Translations under genes and position numbers: made by a program | Shown here: positions 43,986-52,048 of the stretch, piece by piece | Layout of the letters: each line of letters starts with the position of its first letter | Position numbering within the stretch: position 1 is the first letter of the stretch | Notes under the pieces: model-generated | What the model saw: the letters and a program-made list of their open reading frames with translations, nothing else | The model's database searches: none | What the model was told of the DNA's origin: nothing | DNA from: Paraclostridium tenue | GTDB lineage: Bacteria > Bacillota > Clostridia > Peptostreptococcales > Peptostreptococcaceae | DNA: 64,000 bases | Direction of reading: 5' to 3' | NCBI RefSeq assembly: GCF_015668515.1 | Contig: NZ_JADPFO010000001.1 | Coordinates: 1 to 64,000, forward strand

Positions 43986-44069
43986 TTATAGCAATTGAAG
44001 TATTGCATCAATAAAATCTTTAATAATTTGCTTTACATTTCTTTCTGGAAATAAGCCTGTTTTTTTCAT
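43986..44069 (-). CDS. 27-aa peptide upstream of XRE gene
   Basis: 27 residues: MKKTGLFPERNVKQ followed by a hydrophobic-amphipathic end (IIKDFIDAILQLL). AGGAGG lies 7 bases before the ATG. The C-terminal half would form an amphipathic helix, as in some signalling or membrane-active peptides. It is 51 bases upstream of a membrane-tethered XRE regulator on the same strand. No Cys or typical autoinducer motif is present; function unknown. Confidence 0.5.
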   Translation of the reverse strand: MKKTGLFPERNVKQIIKDFIDAILQLL

Positions 44070-44252
44070 ATACTTTCCTCCTTTTATGTCTTTTATATTA
44101 TAACAAATGTATAAATTTACCTTTTAAATTTGGAGTAAAGCATGTAATTTACGCACTAAAATATAACTAATTATTAAAATTTACTTTATAGCATAGTTAA
44201 AATTAATATATAATTACATAAAAGTAATTAAATTTTAAAGGGGGATTTGGAT

Positions 44253-44714
44253 ATGGAGGATTGGCGAAAAAATAGAATTGAATCAGCGAAAAATGGTACT
44301 AATCCAATGTTAATGATTGAAACAAATGGGGGATATGCAGTTTTTGGAGATACACAATTTTTACCTGGATATTGCGTTTTATTACCTAAAAAGAATGTAT
44401 TTTCTTTAAATGATTTAACTTTAGAAGAAAGAGAAGCTTTTTTACTTGATATGAGTATTTTAGGTGATGCAATTATTAAAGTTTGTAATCCAATTAGAGT
44501 TAATTATGACATTTTAGGGAATACAGATAAATTTTTACATGGTCATGTTTTTCCTCGTTATGAGTGGGAAAGTGAAGAGCGAAAGAAAAAGCCAGTATGG
44601 TTATATGATGAGTCTAATTGGTTTGACTGTGAAAAACTTTATGATGAAAATAAGCATAAAGAAATAAGAGAAAATATAACTCAATATTTAAAAGATTATT
44701 ATAGCAAAGTTTAA
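44253..44714 (+). CDS. HIT-family hydrolase
   Basis: 153 residues. KFLHGHVFPRYEWES carries the His-x-His part of the HIT motif (GHVFPR in place of the usual HxHxH), and QFLPGYCVLLPKKNVFSLND is the usual first half of HIT proteins such as diadenosine polyphosphate hydrolases. The final His of the triad is not obvious, so activity may be changed. ATG 44253 is chosen: GGGGG lies 8 bases before it. The lipoprotein gene follows 21 bases later. Confidence 0.78.
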   Translation: MEDWRKNRIESAKNGTNPMLMIETNGGYAVFGDTQFLPGYCVLLPKKNVFSLNDLTLEEREAFLLDMSILGDAIIKVCNPIRVNYDILGNTDKFLHGHVFPRYEWESEERKKKPVWLYDESNWFDCEKLYDENKHKEIRENITQYLKDYYSKV

Positions 44715-44735
44715 TAAAAGTGAAGGAATATTAAT

Positions 44736-45194
44736 ATGAAAATTAAATTAATTATGTGTTTTTTTATTGTAATGGTTTTTGCATGTGGTTGTTCTAAAGA
44801 AAAAAATGCATTAAATAATAATGAAATAAATAAAACTGAAATTGAAAAAACTCAAAACATATCTAAATTTCCAGAAGAAATAGTATTAGTTGATGAGGAT
44901 AATTTACAAATAAATGCAATTAGTAAAGACTTTGTAAATAATAAAGGTCAGATTTTATTAAAGATAATTAACAAGTCAGATGAAAAATTTACTATTTCTT
45001 TAGATAAGTTATATTTTAGTGAAATTGAGAAAAAAGCAAATCTTTCATGTGAAATAGATTCTAATTCTACTATTAATGAATATATAAAGATTGAAGATAT
45101 ACATAGTTTAGAGGATTTAAATGATAAAATAGAAGGAGCTTTTATTTTAAATGGTAATGAAAATAATCAATATAAATTTTTATTCAAAACTTAA
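44736..45194 (+). CDS. Putative lipoprotein
   Basis: 152 residues with a signal peptide ending in lipobox FACGC (Cys near 18-20). The mature protein reads as a beta-rich domain (DNLQINAISKDFVNNKGQIL; KIINKSDEKFTISLDKLYFS) of the FxLyD/immunoglobulin-like type seen in small Gram-positive lipoproteins; the fold is inferred. Its last ~25 codons and terminator are duplicated at 46578-46720. Confidence 0.7.
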   Translation: MKIKLIMCFFIVMVFACGCSKEKNALNNNEINKTEIEKTQNISKFPEEIVLVDEDNLQINAISKDFVNNKGQILLKIINKSDEKFTISLDKLYFSEIEKKANLSCEIDSNSTINEYIKIEDIHSLEDLNDKIEGAFILNGNENNQYKFLFKT

Positions 45195-45227
45195 ACACAT
45201 AAGGATTATGTGTTTGTAATAAAGTTT

Positions 45228-45272
45228 ATGCCCTTAAAATCTATTTAAATAGATTCTAAGGGCATTTTTATT
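45228..45272 (+). terminator. Terminator after lipoprotein gene
   Basis: ATGCCCTTA.AATCTA / TAGATT.TAAGGGCAT stem followed by T5. Confidence 0.85.
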
Positions 45273-45414
45273 AGATATATTTAAATAAGTTTTTAGGACA
45301 TAGTATTTTCAAAAGTACCCATGAAAATATCTATTTTAGTGGACATATTGTTAAGCTCTAAATTCTGTTATAATTAAATTAACAATTATTGTATATTTAA
45401 CGGAGGGGGATAAC

Positions 45415-45444
45415 ATGAGAAAGTGTTTAAGATGTGATGAATAA
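45415..45444 (+). CDS. Nine-codon ORF MRKCLRCDE overlapping next gene
   Basis: CGGAGGGGG lies 7-8 bases before ATG 45415, a stronger start than that of the lipoprotein gene, which begins at 45437 inside this ORF. The sequence looks like the first CxxC of a clostridial zinc-ribbon protein cut short. It may be a remnant whose ribosome site now feeds the lipoprotein gene by translational coupling. Confidence 0.4.
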   Translation: MRKCLRCDE

Positions 45445-45859
45445 AAGTAAAATTTTTAGCATTTTAATTGCGATTTTTTTATTAAGTTTAGGTTTTGTTG
45501 GTTGTGACAAAATGCAAATTACTTTGCCAAGTGAAGCTGATTTAGAAAGCATAATTTTATCGGAATCTACAGAAGGAAATAATGTACAAATTACAATTAC
45601 TGGTAATGAGGAAATTAAAAGTATTATTGATAACATTAAATTGAATTCTAAAAAAATAAATACTGAATCTGTTAATGACACACCAACAAATGTAGACTAT
45701 TATATAAAATTAGAGTTTTACCATTCTACAGATGGAAGTAGTGTAGCTTATGTGTATAAAACAAAAGACGGATATTATATTGAACAGCCTTATATCGGCA
45801 TTTGGGAGATAACACAAAAATCATATGACAATACAGATAAATTACTCAATGCTAAATAG
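45437..45859 (+). CDS. DUF5301-like lipoprotein
   Basis: 140 residues with signal peptide and lipobox GFVGC. The mature part contains PSEADLESIILSESTEGNNV, ITGNEEIKSIIDNI and the YYIKLEFYHSTDGSSVAYVY region of DUF5301-type proteins, which often accompany other small secreted proteins in clostridia. Function unknown. Its own ribosome site is weak; coupling to the preceding 9-codon ORF is likely. Confidence 0.7.
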   Translation: MNKSKIFSILIAIFLLSLGFVGCDKMQITLPSEADLESIILSESTEGNNVQITITGNEEIKSIIDNIKLNSKKINTESVNDTPTNVDYYIKLEFYHSTDGSSVAYVYKTKDGYYIEQPYIGIWEITQKSYDNTDKLLNAK

Positions 45860-45959
45860 TATAAATTCCAATTTATCAAGTAGATTTAATAGACAATATT
45901 ATAATAACGAGTTTAATTTATAAATAGTACAAGTAATAAGTAAAAGGAGAATTTATTAT

Positions 45960-46487
45960 ATGAACGGAAAAATAATACTAAATTTAGCAATAAGTTTAGA
46001 TGGATATATAGCAGATGAAAATGGAGGATTTGATTGGATAGTTGGAGATGGAAATAATACATTAAATACAAAAAATAAATGGGACTATTCAGAATTTTTA
46101 GGTGATATTGATATTGTAGTTATGGGGAAAAATTGCTATGACCAAGGTTTTCATAACGATTATAAAGACAAAGAAGTATATATAGCAACTTCTAAAAAAA
46201 TAGATAATTACGAAAACTACCATTTTATAAGTGGTAACATAGTAGAGATTATAAATAATTTAAAAAATCAAGGTAAAAATATATTCTTATTCGGTGGAGG
46301 TAGATTAGTTGACAACTTTGTTAAAGCTAATATTATAGATGAGTATATTATAGGAATAATACCTACTATTTTAGGTAAAGGAAGAAAGTTATTCTTAGAA
46401 AATAATCCTAAGATAGATTTATCTCTTCAGTATTATTCTGTTGAAGATGGTATTATAGTGATGAAATATTCAAAAAGAAATAAATAA
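45960..46487 (+). CDS. Dihydrofolate-reductase-like (RibD C-terminal) protein
   Basis: 175 residues. MNGKIILNLAISLDGYIADE, VVMGKNCYDQG, KNIFLFGGGRLVDNFV and IIPTILGKGRKLFLEN are hallmarks of the RibD_C/dihydrofolate reductase superfamily (YyaP/YwjB-type proteins). It probably reduces a pterin- or nucleobase-like substrate with NADPH; the exact substrate is unknown. AAAAGGAGA precedes ATG; monocistronic. Confidence 0.85.
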   Translation: MNGKIILNLAISLDGYIADENGGFDWIVGDGNNTLNTKNKWDYSEFLGDIDIVVMGKNCYDQGFHNDYKDKEVYIATSKKIDNYENYHFISGNIVEIINNLKNQGKNIFLFGGGRLVDNFVKANIIDEYIIGIIPTILGKGRKLFLENNPKIDLSLQYYSVEDGIIVMKYSKRNK

Positions 46488-46577
46488 ACTTAATATTTTA
46501 GTTTATAATATTAATATATTTTCAATGTTTCTAGCCTTTTTCACTTATTATTTATAACGAAATTGTCTAACAGAGCC

Positions 46578-46720
46578 AAATGATAAAATAGAAGGAGCTT
46601 TTATTTTAAATGGTAATGAAAATAATCAATATAAATTTCTATTAAAAACTTAAACACTCATGTATTTGTAATAAAGTTAATGCCCTTAAAATCCAAATAA
46701 ATGGATTCTAAGGGCATTTT
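46578..46720 (+). pseudogene. Duplicated 3' end and terminator of the lipoprotein gene
   Basis: From 46578 the sequence repeats 45119-45272 nearly exactly: the codons for NDKIEGAFILNGNENNQYKF, the stop, then the GGGCAT terminator. The start and signal peptide are absent. A small deletion between stop and terminator separates the copies. This is debris from a partial duplication. Confidence 0.75.
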
Positions 46721-46724
46721 TATT
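46680..46724 (+). terminator. Terminator, duplicated copy
   Basis: ATGCCCTTAAAATCCA / TGGATTCTAAGGGCAT with a T-run; the copy of the terminator at 45228. Confidence 0.8.
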
Positions 46725-46755
46725 ATTAATAGCTAAATAAGTTTTTAGGGAGTAT

Positions 46756-47184
46756 TTATAATCTCTTATCTAATATTCTAAATACTACAATTCCACATAT
46801 ATATATAAATGCCCATATAATACTTAATGTAATTATTACAATTTTATTTACATTCATAATAGTAAATATCGGAATTAAAATTGCTAATAAAAAAAATAAT
46901 ATTATATATGTTATTCTAGCAGATTTTTCTCTTAACATTATTTTTCTTTCATCTTTCAAATTTATTTGTTCTTTTTTTAGTTTTTCCTCATATTTTGGTT
47001 TGTTTTCTGGTTTACTCCAATAGAAATACTTATAAATCATAAAAAGTCCTGGAACTATACCTCCTCCTGCTATTGCTCCAATAATTTCATCATTTTCTAT
47101 ACTTGGTCCGAATAATCCAAATAATATAGCACATATCCCTACAGCTAAATAGCATAGTCCTATATACAGAGTACTTTTTTTCAT
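46756..47184 (-). CDS. Membrane protein partner of XRE regulator
   Basis: About 142 residues. Two N-terminal helices (LYIGLCYLAVGICAILFGLF; IAGGGIVPGLFMIYKYFYW), a charged stretch (KYEEKLKKEQINLKDERKIM), and two C-terminal helices. This pattern of a four-helix protein with a central KDERK-type segment is typical of small membrane proteins paired with short HTH regulators. ATG 47184 is chosen because GAGGAGGA, inside the end of the upstream gene, lies 7 bases before it. Function unknown. Confidence 0.75.
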   Translation of the reverse strand: MKKSTLYIGLCYLAVGICAILFGLFGPSIENDEIIGAIAGGGIVPGLFMIYKYFYWSKPENKPKYEEKLKKEQINLKDERKIMLREKSARITYIILFFLLAILIPIFTIMNVNKIVIITLSIIWAFIYICGIVVFRILDKRL

Positions 47185-47185
47185 A

Positions 47186-47383
47186 TTAATCCTCCTCATA
47201 AATAAATATTTCTTCAATTGACATATTAAAGTAGCGTGCAATTTTAAAAGCTAAAATAATAGATGGATTATATCTTCCATTCTCTAATGAACCTATTGTT
47301 TGTCTAGTTACCTCTAAAGCGTTTGCCAATTCTTCTTGAGTTACTTTTTTTTGCTTTCTAATTTCCTCAAGTCTATTTTTCAT
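47186..47383 (-). CDS. Short XRE-family HTH regulator
   Basis: 65 residues. MKNRLEEIRKQKKVTQEELA, NALEVTRQTIGSLENGRYNP and KIARYFNMSIEEIFIYEED: a bare HTH of the same type as the gene at 18676. It is translationally coupled to the membrane gene that follows by one base. Palindromic sites in its promoter region suggest autoregulation. Confidence 0.9.
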   Translation of the reverse strand: MKNRLEEIRKQKKVTQEELANALEVTRQTIGSLENGRYNPSIILAFKIARYFNMSIEEIFIYEED

Positions 47384-47414
47384 TCACTAACAAATCCTTT
47401 CTATTTAAAAATGG

Positions 47415-47469
47415 AAAGTTAACTTTACATAAATTGTAATATTTTTCCTAAGTTACGTCAAGTTAACTT
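47415..47469. promoter_or_regulatory. Paired palindromic operators
   Basis: AAAGTTAACTTT at 47415-47426 and AAGTTAACTT at 47460-47469 (both within GGAAAGTTAACTT or its complement) lie upstream of the XRE gene, about 45 bases apart centre to centre, suited to two dimers of that regulator. Confidence 0.6.
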
Positions 47470-47561
47470 TCCCTTTGGATTGGATATGTACCAATACCTA
47501 AAATTTTTAATTGATAGACTAGATTAAATAAAGATAATGCTTTTAAATAAGTTTTTTAAGA

Positions 47562-47690
47562 GTATATGCAAAAACAGGTATAAATACATATTATGGTCCT
47601 GCGTTTGTATTATTATTTGTAGAATTAGATTCTTTTGAATGGATTAAATGGGAAAGTAAATCTAGAGAAAAAGGAAAAAAGAGAGCATAA
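47562..47690 (+). pseudogene. Gene remnant without start codon
   Basis: An open frame of 42 codons ending TAA 47688-47690 has no ATG/GTG/TTG start with a ribosome site. It reads as a hydrophobic stretch (TYYGPAFVLLFVELDSFEWI) and a basic tail (KWESKSREKGKKRA), followed by a terminator. It looks like the C-terminus of a small membrane protein whose 5' part has been lost. Family not recognised. Confidence 0.35.
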
Positions 47691-47717
47691 ATGTATTATT
47701 TGATGAGTATTTAAACT

Positions 47718-47750
47718 AAAAAAGACAGGTTCCGATGCCTGCCTTTTTTA
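47718..47750. terminator. Terminator
   Basis: AAAAAAG.CAGG / CCTG.CTTTTTT stem after the gene remnant. Confidence 0.7.
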
Positions 47751-47921
47751 ATATATAAGTAATATTTTAGTAGAAGTATAATAGAAAAATTAAGTAGAAA
47801 AATATGAAAAAGTAATTGGATTTACATATGATATTATATACAGATTTTATTATTTAATACCTATAAATTAAAATTTTTTTGAAATTATAATTAATACTAT
47901 AATTTTTAAAAATAAATTTAT

Positions 47922-49370
47922 TTACATACTCAAACTTGAACTACTATTACTTAATAAATTACTCAATCCATCAAAATTATTTCCTGCTATAACTAATGTA
48001 TCTTGAGGCAGGATACTAGTCGATCCATTTGGAATTAGTACTTCTCCTTTTCGTTTTATCATTACAATAAGAATATCCTCAGGTATATTAGAATCCATTA
48101 TAGCTTTGTTTGCAATAGCACTACTATGATCAATAGTTATTTCCATTAATTTTGTACCTATTTCTTCTCTATAATCATTAAATGTTTTTAATACTGGAGA
48201 TTCATCATCAATTAAATCAAGTTTCTTGGCGACAAAAGGTAAAAGTGTACCTTGTAATGCAACAGAAAAAAGTGCAACAAAGAATACTACATGGAAAATA
48301 TCACTTTCTATTACAACTCCATAAGTTACTGCATAGATTGCAAAAACTATTGAAGCAGCTCCCCTAAGTCCTACCCAAGATACAAATATTTGTTGTTTTA
48401 AAGGAATTTTAAACCAACTTAATATACTAAAAGTTGCAATTGGTCTTGCTACAAATATCATAAACACAGATATAGAAACACCTTTTATAATAACTGAAGG
48501 CAATTTAGATGGGAATGCTAACAATCCTAGTATGAAAAATAGCATTATTTGCATAATCCATGATATTCCATCAAAGAATTGAAATATACTTTTTTTATGT
48601 GGTATTTTGCTATTACCTACCATAAGACCACTAATATATACAGCTAAATATCCATTTCCCCCAACATGTTCACTTAAAGCATAAGATAAAACTGCAATTC
48701 CCATAATAAATATTGGGTAAAATCCATCTATTTCAAAATGGATATGTCTTAATAAATAAATTGTAAGTTTAGATAATAAAACTGCTACTATAACTGCTAC
48801 TATAACTTGATTTAATAACATAGGTATTATAGTTCCATATCCTTTATTTCCAATTAGCCCTAGTATGATTACAGTTAGCATATATGCTAAAGGGTCATTA
48901 CTTCCACTTTCAACTTCTAATATTGAAGCAATGGATCCTTTTAAATTTAGCTTTTGAGAACGTAATATTGCAAATACTGATGCAGCATCTGTAGATGCAA
49001 CTATTGATCCTATCAGTAACCCCTCTAATAAAGAGGTATCAAATACTTTAAAGCAAAATATACCTGTTAAACCAGCAGTTATAACAACTCCAAGAGTTGA
49101 TAAAAGTATAGAAGGTATGGCAACTGGTTTTGCCATTTCCCAGCTAGTACCAAATCCTCCATAAAACATTATAAATACTAATCCAATGGAGCATAATTGT
49201 CTTGTTAATTCGTAGTTGTCAAAATATATTCCAACAATACCGTCAGAGCCAAATAGCATTCCTAAGATTATAAAAATCAAAAGAATAGGAACCCCAAATT
49301 TATATAAAATTTTGCTTGAAGTTATGCATATTAGTAAAACTAACGCACACATTATCATTAAACTTATCAA
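47922..49370 (-). CDS. CPA1 cation/proton antiporter with TrkA-C domain (NhaP2/CvrA-like)
   Basis: 482 residues. About twelve membrane helices with family features FGVPILLIFIILGMLFGSDG, IVASTDAASVFAILRSQKLN and LEVESGSNDPLAYMLTV (the ESGSNDP motif of K+/H+ antiporters). A C-terminal RCK/TrkA-C domain follows (IAIDH-like: MEITIDHSSAIANKAIMDSN; GSTSILPQDTLVIAGNNFDG), which usually binds a nucleotide regulator such as c-di-AMP. It exports K+ or Na+. It probably starts at TTG 49370, with GGGGG 7 bases before it; the next in-frame ATG (49358) is too far from that site. Confidence 0.9.
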   Translation of the reverse strand: MISLMIMCALVLLICITSSKILYKFGVPILLIFIILGMLFGSDGIVGIYFDNYELTRQLCSIGLVFIMFYGGFGTSWEMAKPVAIPSILLSTLGVVITAGLTGIFCFKVFDTSLLEGLLIGSIVASTDAASVFAILRSQKLNLKGSIASILEVESGSNDPLAYMLTVIILGLIGNKGYGTIIPMLLNQVIVAVIVAVLLSKLTIYLLRHIHFEIDGFYPIFIMGIAVLSYALSEHVGGNGYLAVYISGLMVGNSKIPHKKSIFQFFDGISWIMQIMLFFILGLLAFPSKLPSVIIKGVSISVFMIFVARPIATFSILSWFKIPLKQQIFVSWVGLRGAASIVFAIYAVTYGVVIESDIFHVVFFVALFSVALQGTLLPFVAKKLDLIDDESPVLKTFNDYREEIGTKLMEITIDHSSAIANKAIMDSNIPEDILIVMIKRKGEVLIPNGSTSILPQDTLVIAGNNFDGLSNLLSNSSSSLSM

Positions 49371-49795
49371 ACATTTACCCCCTTTTTAATTTTAGTTTGT
49401 TAAATTTTTAATTTTAATTTGAATTTTTAGAATCATTACAGGCAGGATTTTAGAATAATTCACATATTAAAAATTACAGCAGTATTTATATATTATTATG
49501 CTTAAACTTAAATTTTTGTCCTTTAATTTAAGATTAATATAAAATTAATAATAATTCTATAATATATATTTTTTTATTTGTAAAATCTATGTTAAGTAAA
49601 TTAATAACCTTAAAAAATTTTAAATTTAATTAAAACTATCAACAATTTTCTACAAAAAACGAATATAATAGTAAAAGGATTTGGATTATAATGTCAAACT
49701 AAGGGAATATATTATTAAAGAAAGTGTATTTTTAGTGCTTAAATATTTTAGATAAATAATAAATAAATTTTTAGAAAGAGGAGGTGAGTTGTAAA
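49371..49795. other. Intergenic, divergent promoters
   Basis: 425 AT-rich bases between divergent genes. No hairpin, riboswitch or small gene could be supported. Confidence 0.4.
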
Positions 49796-51961
49796 ATGAG
49801 AAAGATTCAAAAAAATATAATTTTAAATAGATTAAAAGGCATAGTTTATATATCTTTGATAAGTATTTTTTTCATTCAATTAATAGAATCAAATCTTTCA
49901 AAAGAACTAAAGGATACTACAATTGAAGTAAATACTCAAATTTCAAAAAAAATATCACTAGATATAAATAATAATATGGATAAGTTATGTTACATAGATA
50001 GATATATAAAAAATGAAATTTATGAACATAAAGCCAAATATGATGAAAATGAATTATTAAGAAAGATAAATTTTATAAGTGATGGTAAGTTATTTAAATA
50101 CATAGGTATAGTAAACAAAAATGGATATATTGATTTTGGTACTGATCAAAAAGTATATGTAGGAGATAGAAAATACTTTAAGGATGCTCTTTTAGGAAAA
50201 AGTACAGTAAGTGATTTAGTAGAAGATAGGTTTAACAATGAACCATCTATAGTATATTCAAAACCAATAATAATAAATAATGAAGTTAAAGGTGTTATAG
50301 TTGGAGTTCAAAGTGAAGAAATTTTACAAAAAAGTTTAGTTGAAAATGTCTTTCCAGATAATATAACTGTAGATATAGTCAGTAAAAATGGTAGACTTTT
50401 AATAACTTCAAAAGGAGAAGAAACACTTTATGCAAGTTATATAAAAAAGGGCATATCTAAATATAATGAACAAAACTTTCAAGTATTTAAAAAAGGAAAT
50501 GTAAAATATGTAATATCATTTAATAAAATAAAAGAAAGTGATTGGTATGTTGTTACAGTAGCATCTGTAAAACAAGCATTTAAAGGTGCATATAATACAA
50601 TTAGTTTAGCTAGAATATCTATTGTAGTAATACTAATTTCATATATAATTTCATCAACATTAAGAGATTTTAAAAAAGCCAGACAGTTAAAAGAACTGAA
50701 AGGCAAAGATGGATTAACAAATCTTAGAAATTTAGAAAATTTTAAAACAGACTGTTGTAAAATTTTAAAAAATAGTAAAAGTGAAGATAAGTATGTGAAT
50801 ATAGTTTTTGATATAAAAAATTTCAAAAGTATAAATGAACTATTTGACTATAAAATAGGAGATAAAATTTTAGTAGGAATTGCTGAAAATATAAGAACTA
50901 TAGAATTTGAAAATATTAGTGGAAGAATAGGTGAAGATATATTTTCAATATTATTTAAAGTAAAAGATGTAAATGATTTAGATAGTAAAATAAAGTATTT
51001 GAAAGATAAGATTTCACTTTATTTTGATAAGAAAAATAAAATAGATTTAGAACTAAATGTTGGAGTATTTAAAATAATAGACAAAGAAATGGAAATAGGT
51101 AAAATTATAGATAATTCAAATGCTGCAAGAATGGAAGCCAAAAAACATAGAGAATGTCTATATTATGTATATAATGATGAATTAGAATTAAAAATCCATC
51201 AAGAACTAATTGTAAAAAAAGATTTAAAAAATGCATTTAAAAATAAAGAAATAGAAATTTTATATCAACCTAAGGTTAATATTCATACAGAAGAAATAGA
51301 AGCTGTGGAAGCTTTAATAAGATGGAATCATAATACTTTAGGATATATTTCACCAGAAATATTTATACCTATAGCAGAGGAAAATGGAGACATCAATTTA
51401 ATAGGAAGATGGGTTATAAAAGAAGTTTGCAAAGAGTTAAGACAATGCAAGGACAATAATGAAAAAATTGTGCCAGTTGCTATAAATCTTTCAAGAAGAG
51501 AATTATATCAAGTAAATTTAATTAAATATATATCAAATATGATTGAAAAATACGATATTGAACCTGAACTTTTAGAATTTGAAATTACAGAAACTGCAGA
51601 TGTTAATGATTCTAAAATGATAAATAAACAAGTTGAAGATATAAGAAAATTAGGTATGAAAATAGCAATTGATGATTTTGGTAAAGGTCATTCAACTTTA
51701 GAAAATTTAAAAAATCTAGAAGTAGATACGGTAAAAATTGATAGATATTTATCACTAGATATAGAAACAAGTGAAAAATCTAGAAAACTTTTAGAGTTAA
51801 TAATTAATCTTGCAAAAGAATATAACTTTGAAGTTGTATGTGAAGGAATTGAAAATATGAACCAAATTAATATTTTAAAAAATCTAAAATGTAATATTGT
51901 TCAAGGCTATGTGTATTATAAACCACTTCGTATAGATAAGTTAAAAGAAATACTTAATTAA
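49796..51961 (+). CDS. dCACHE-GGDEF-EAL protein, probable c-di-GMP phosphodiesterase
   Basis: 721 residues. A membrane helix, an extracellular dCACHE-type sensor (~40-270: YIGIVNKNGYIDFGTDQKVY, GDRKYFKDALLGKSTVSDLV), a second helix, a GGDEF domain with a broken signature (SGRIGEDIF near residues 375-383 in place of RxGGDEF), and a C-terminal EAL domain. The EAL motifs are complete: EALIRWNH, FEITETAD, IDDFGKGHSTL, VKIDR and CEGIEN. It therefore should degrade c-di-GMP in response to an outside ligand, with the GGDEF domain regulatory only. ATG 49796 is chosen, with AGGAGGTGA 9 bases upstream. Confidence 0.88.
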   Translation: MRKIQKNIILNRLKGIVYISLISIFFIQLIESNLSKELKDTTIEVNTQISKKISLDINNNMDKLCYIDRYIKNEIYEHKAKYDENELLRKINFISDGKLFKYIGIVNKNGYIDFGTDQKVYVGDRKYFKDALLGKSTVSDLVEDRFNNEPSIVYSKPIIINNEVKGVIVGVQSEEILQKSLVENVFPDNITVDIVSKNGRLLITSKGEETLYASYIKKGISKYNEQNFQVFKKGNVKYVISFNKIKESDWYVVTVASVKQAFKGAYNTISLARISIVVILISYIISSTLRDFKKARQLKELKGKDGLTNLRNLENFKTDCCKILKNSKSEDKYVNIVFDIKNFKSINELFDYKIGDKILVGIAENIRTIEFENISGRIGEDIFSILFKVKDVNDLDSKIKYLKDKISLYFDKKNKIDLELNVGVFKIIDKEMEIGKIIDNSNAARMEAKKHRECLYYVYNDELELKIHQELIVKKDLKNAFKNKEIEILYQPKVNIHTEEIEAVEALIRWNHNTLGYISPEIFIPIAEENGDINLIGRWVIKEVCKELRQCKDNNEKIVPVAINLSRRELYQVNLIKYISNMIEKYDIEPELLEFEITETADVNDSKMINKQVEDIRKLGMKIAIDDFGKGHSTLENLKNLEVDTVKIDRYLSLDIETSEKSRKLLELIINLAKEYNFEVVCEGIENMNQINILKNLKCNIVQGYVYYKPLRIDKLKEILN

Positions 51962-51964
51962 TAT

Positions 51965-52019
51965 AAAAAAATCCTATATATAAACATAATTTTTCATGTT
52001 TAATATATAGGATTTTTTT
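51965..52019. terminator. Bidirectional terminator
   Basis: AAAAAAATCCTATATAT.AACAT / ATGTT.ATATATAGGATTTTTTT between convergent genes. Confidence 0.88.
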
Positions 52020-52048
52020 ATTATATTTATATATAATATTTATTAATT

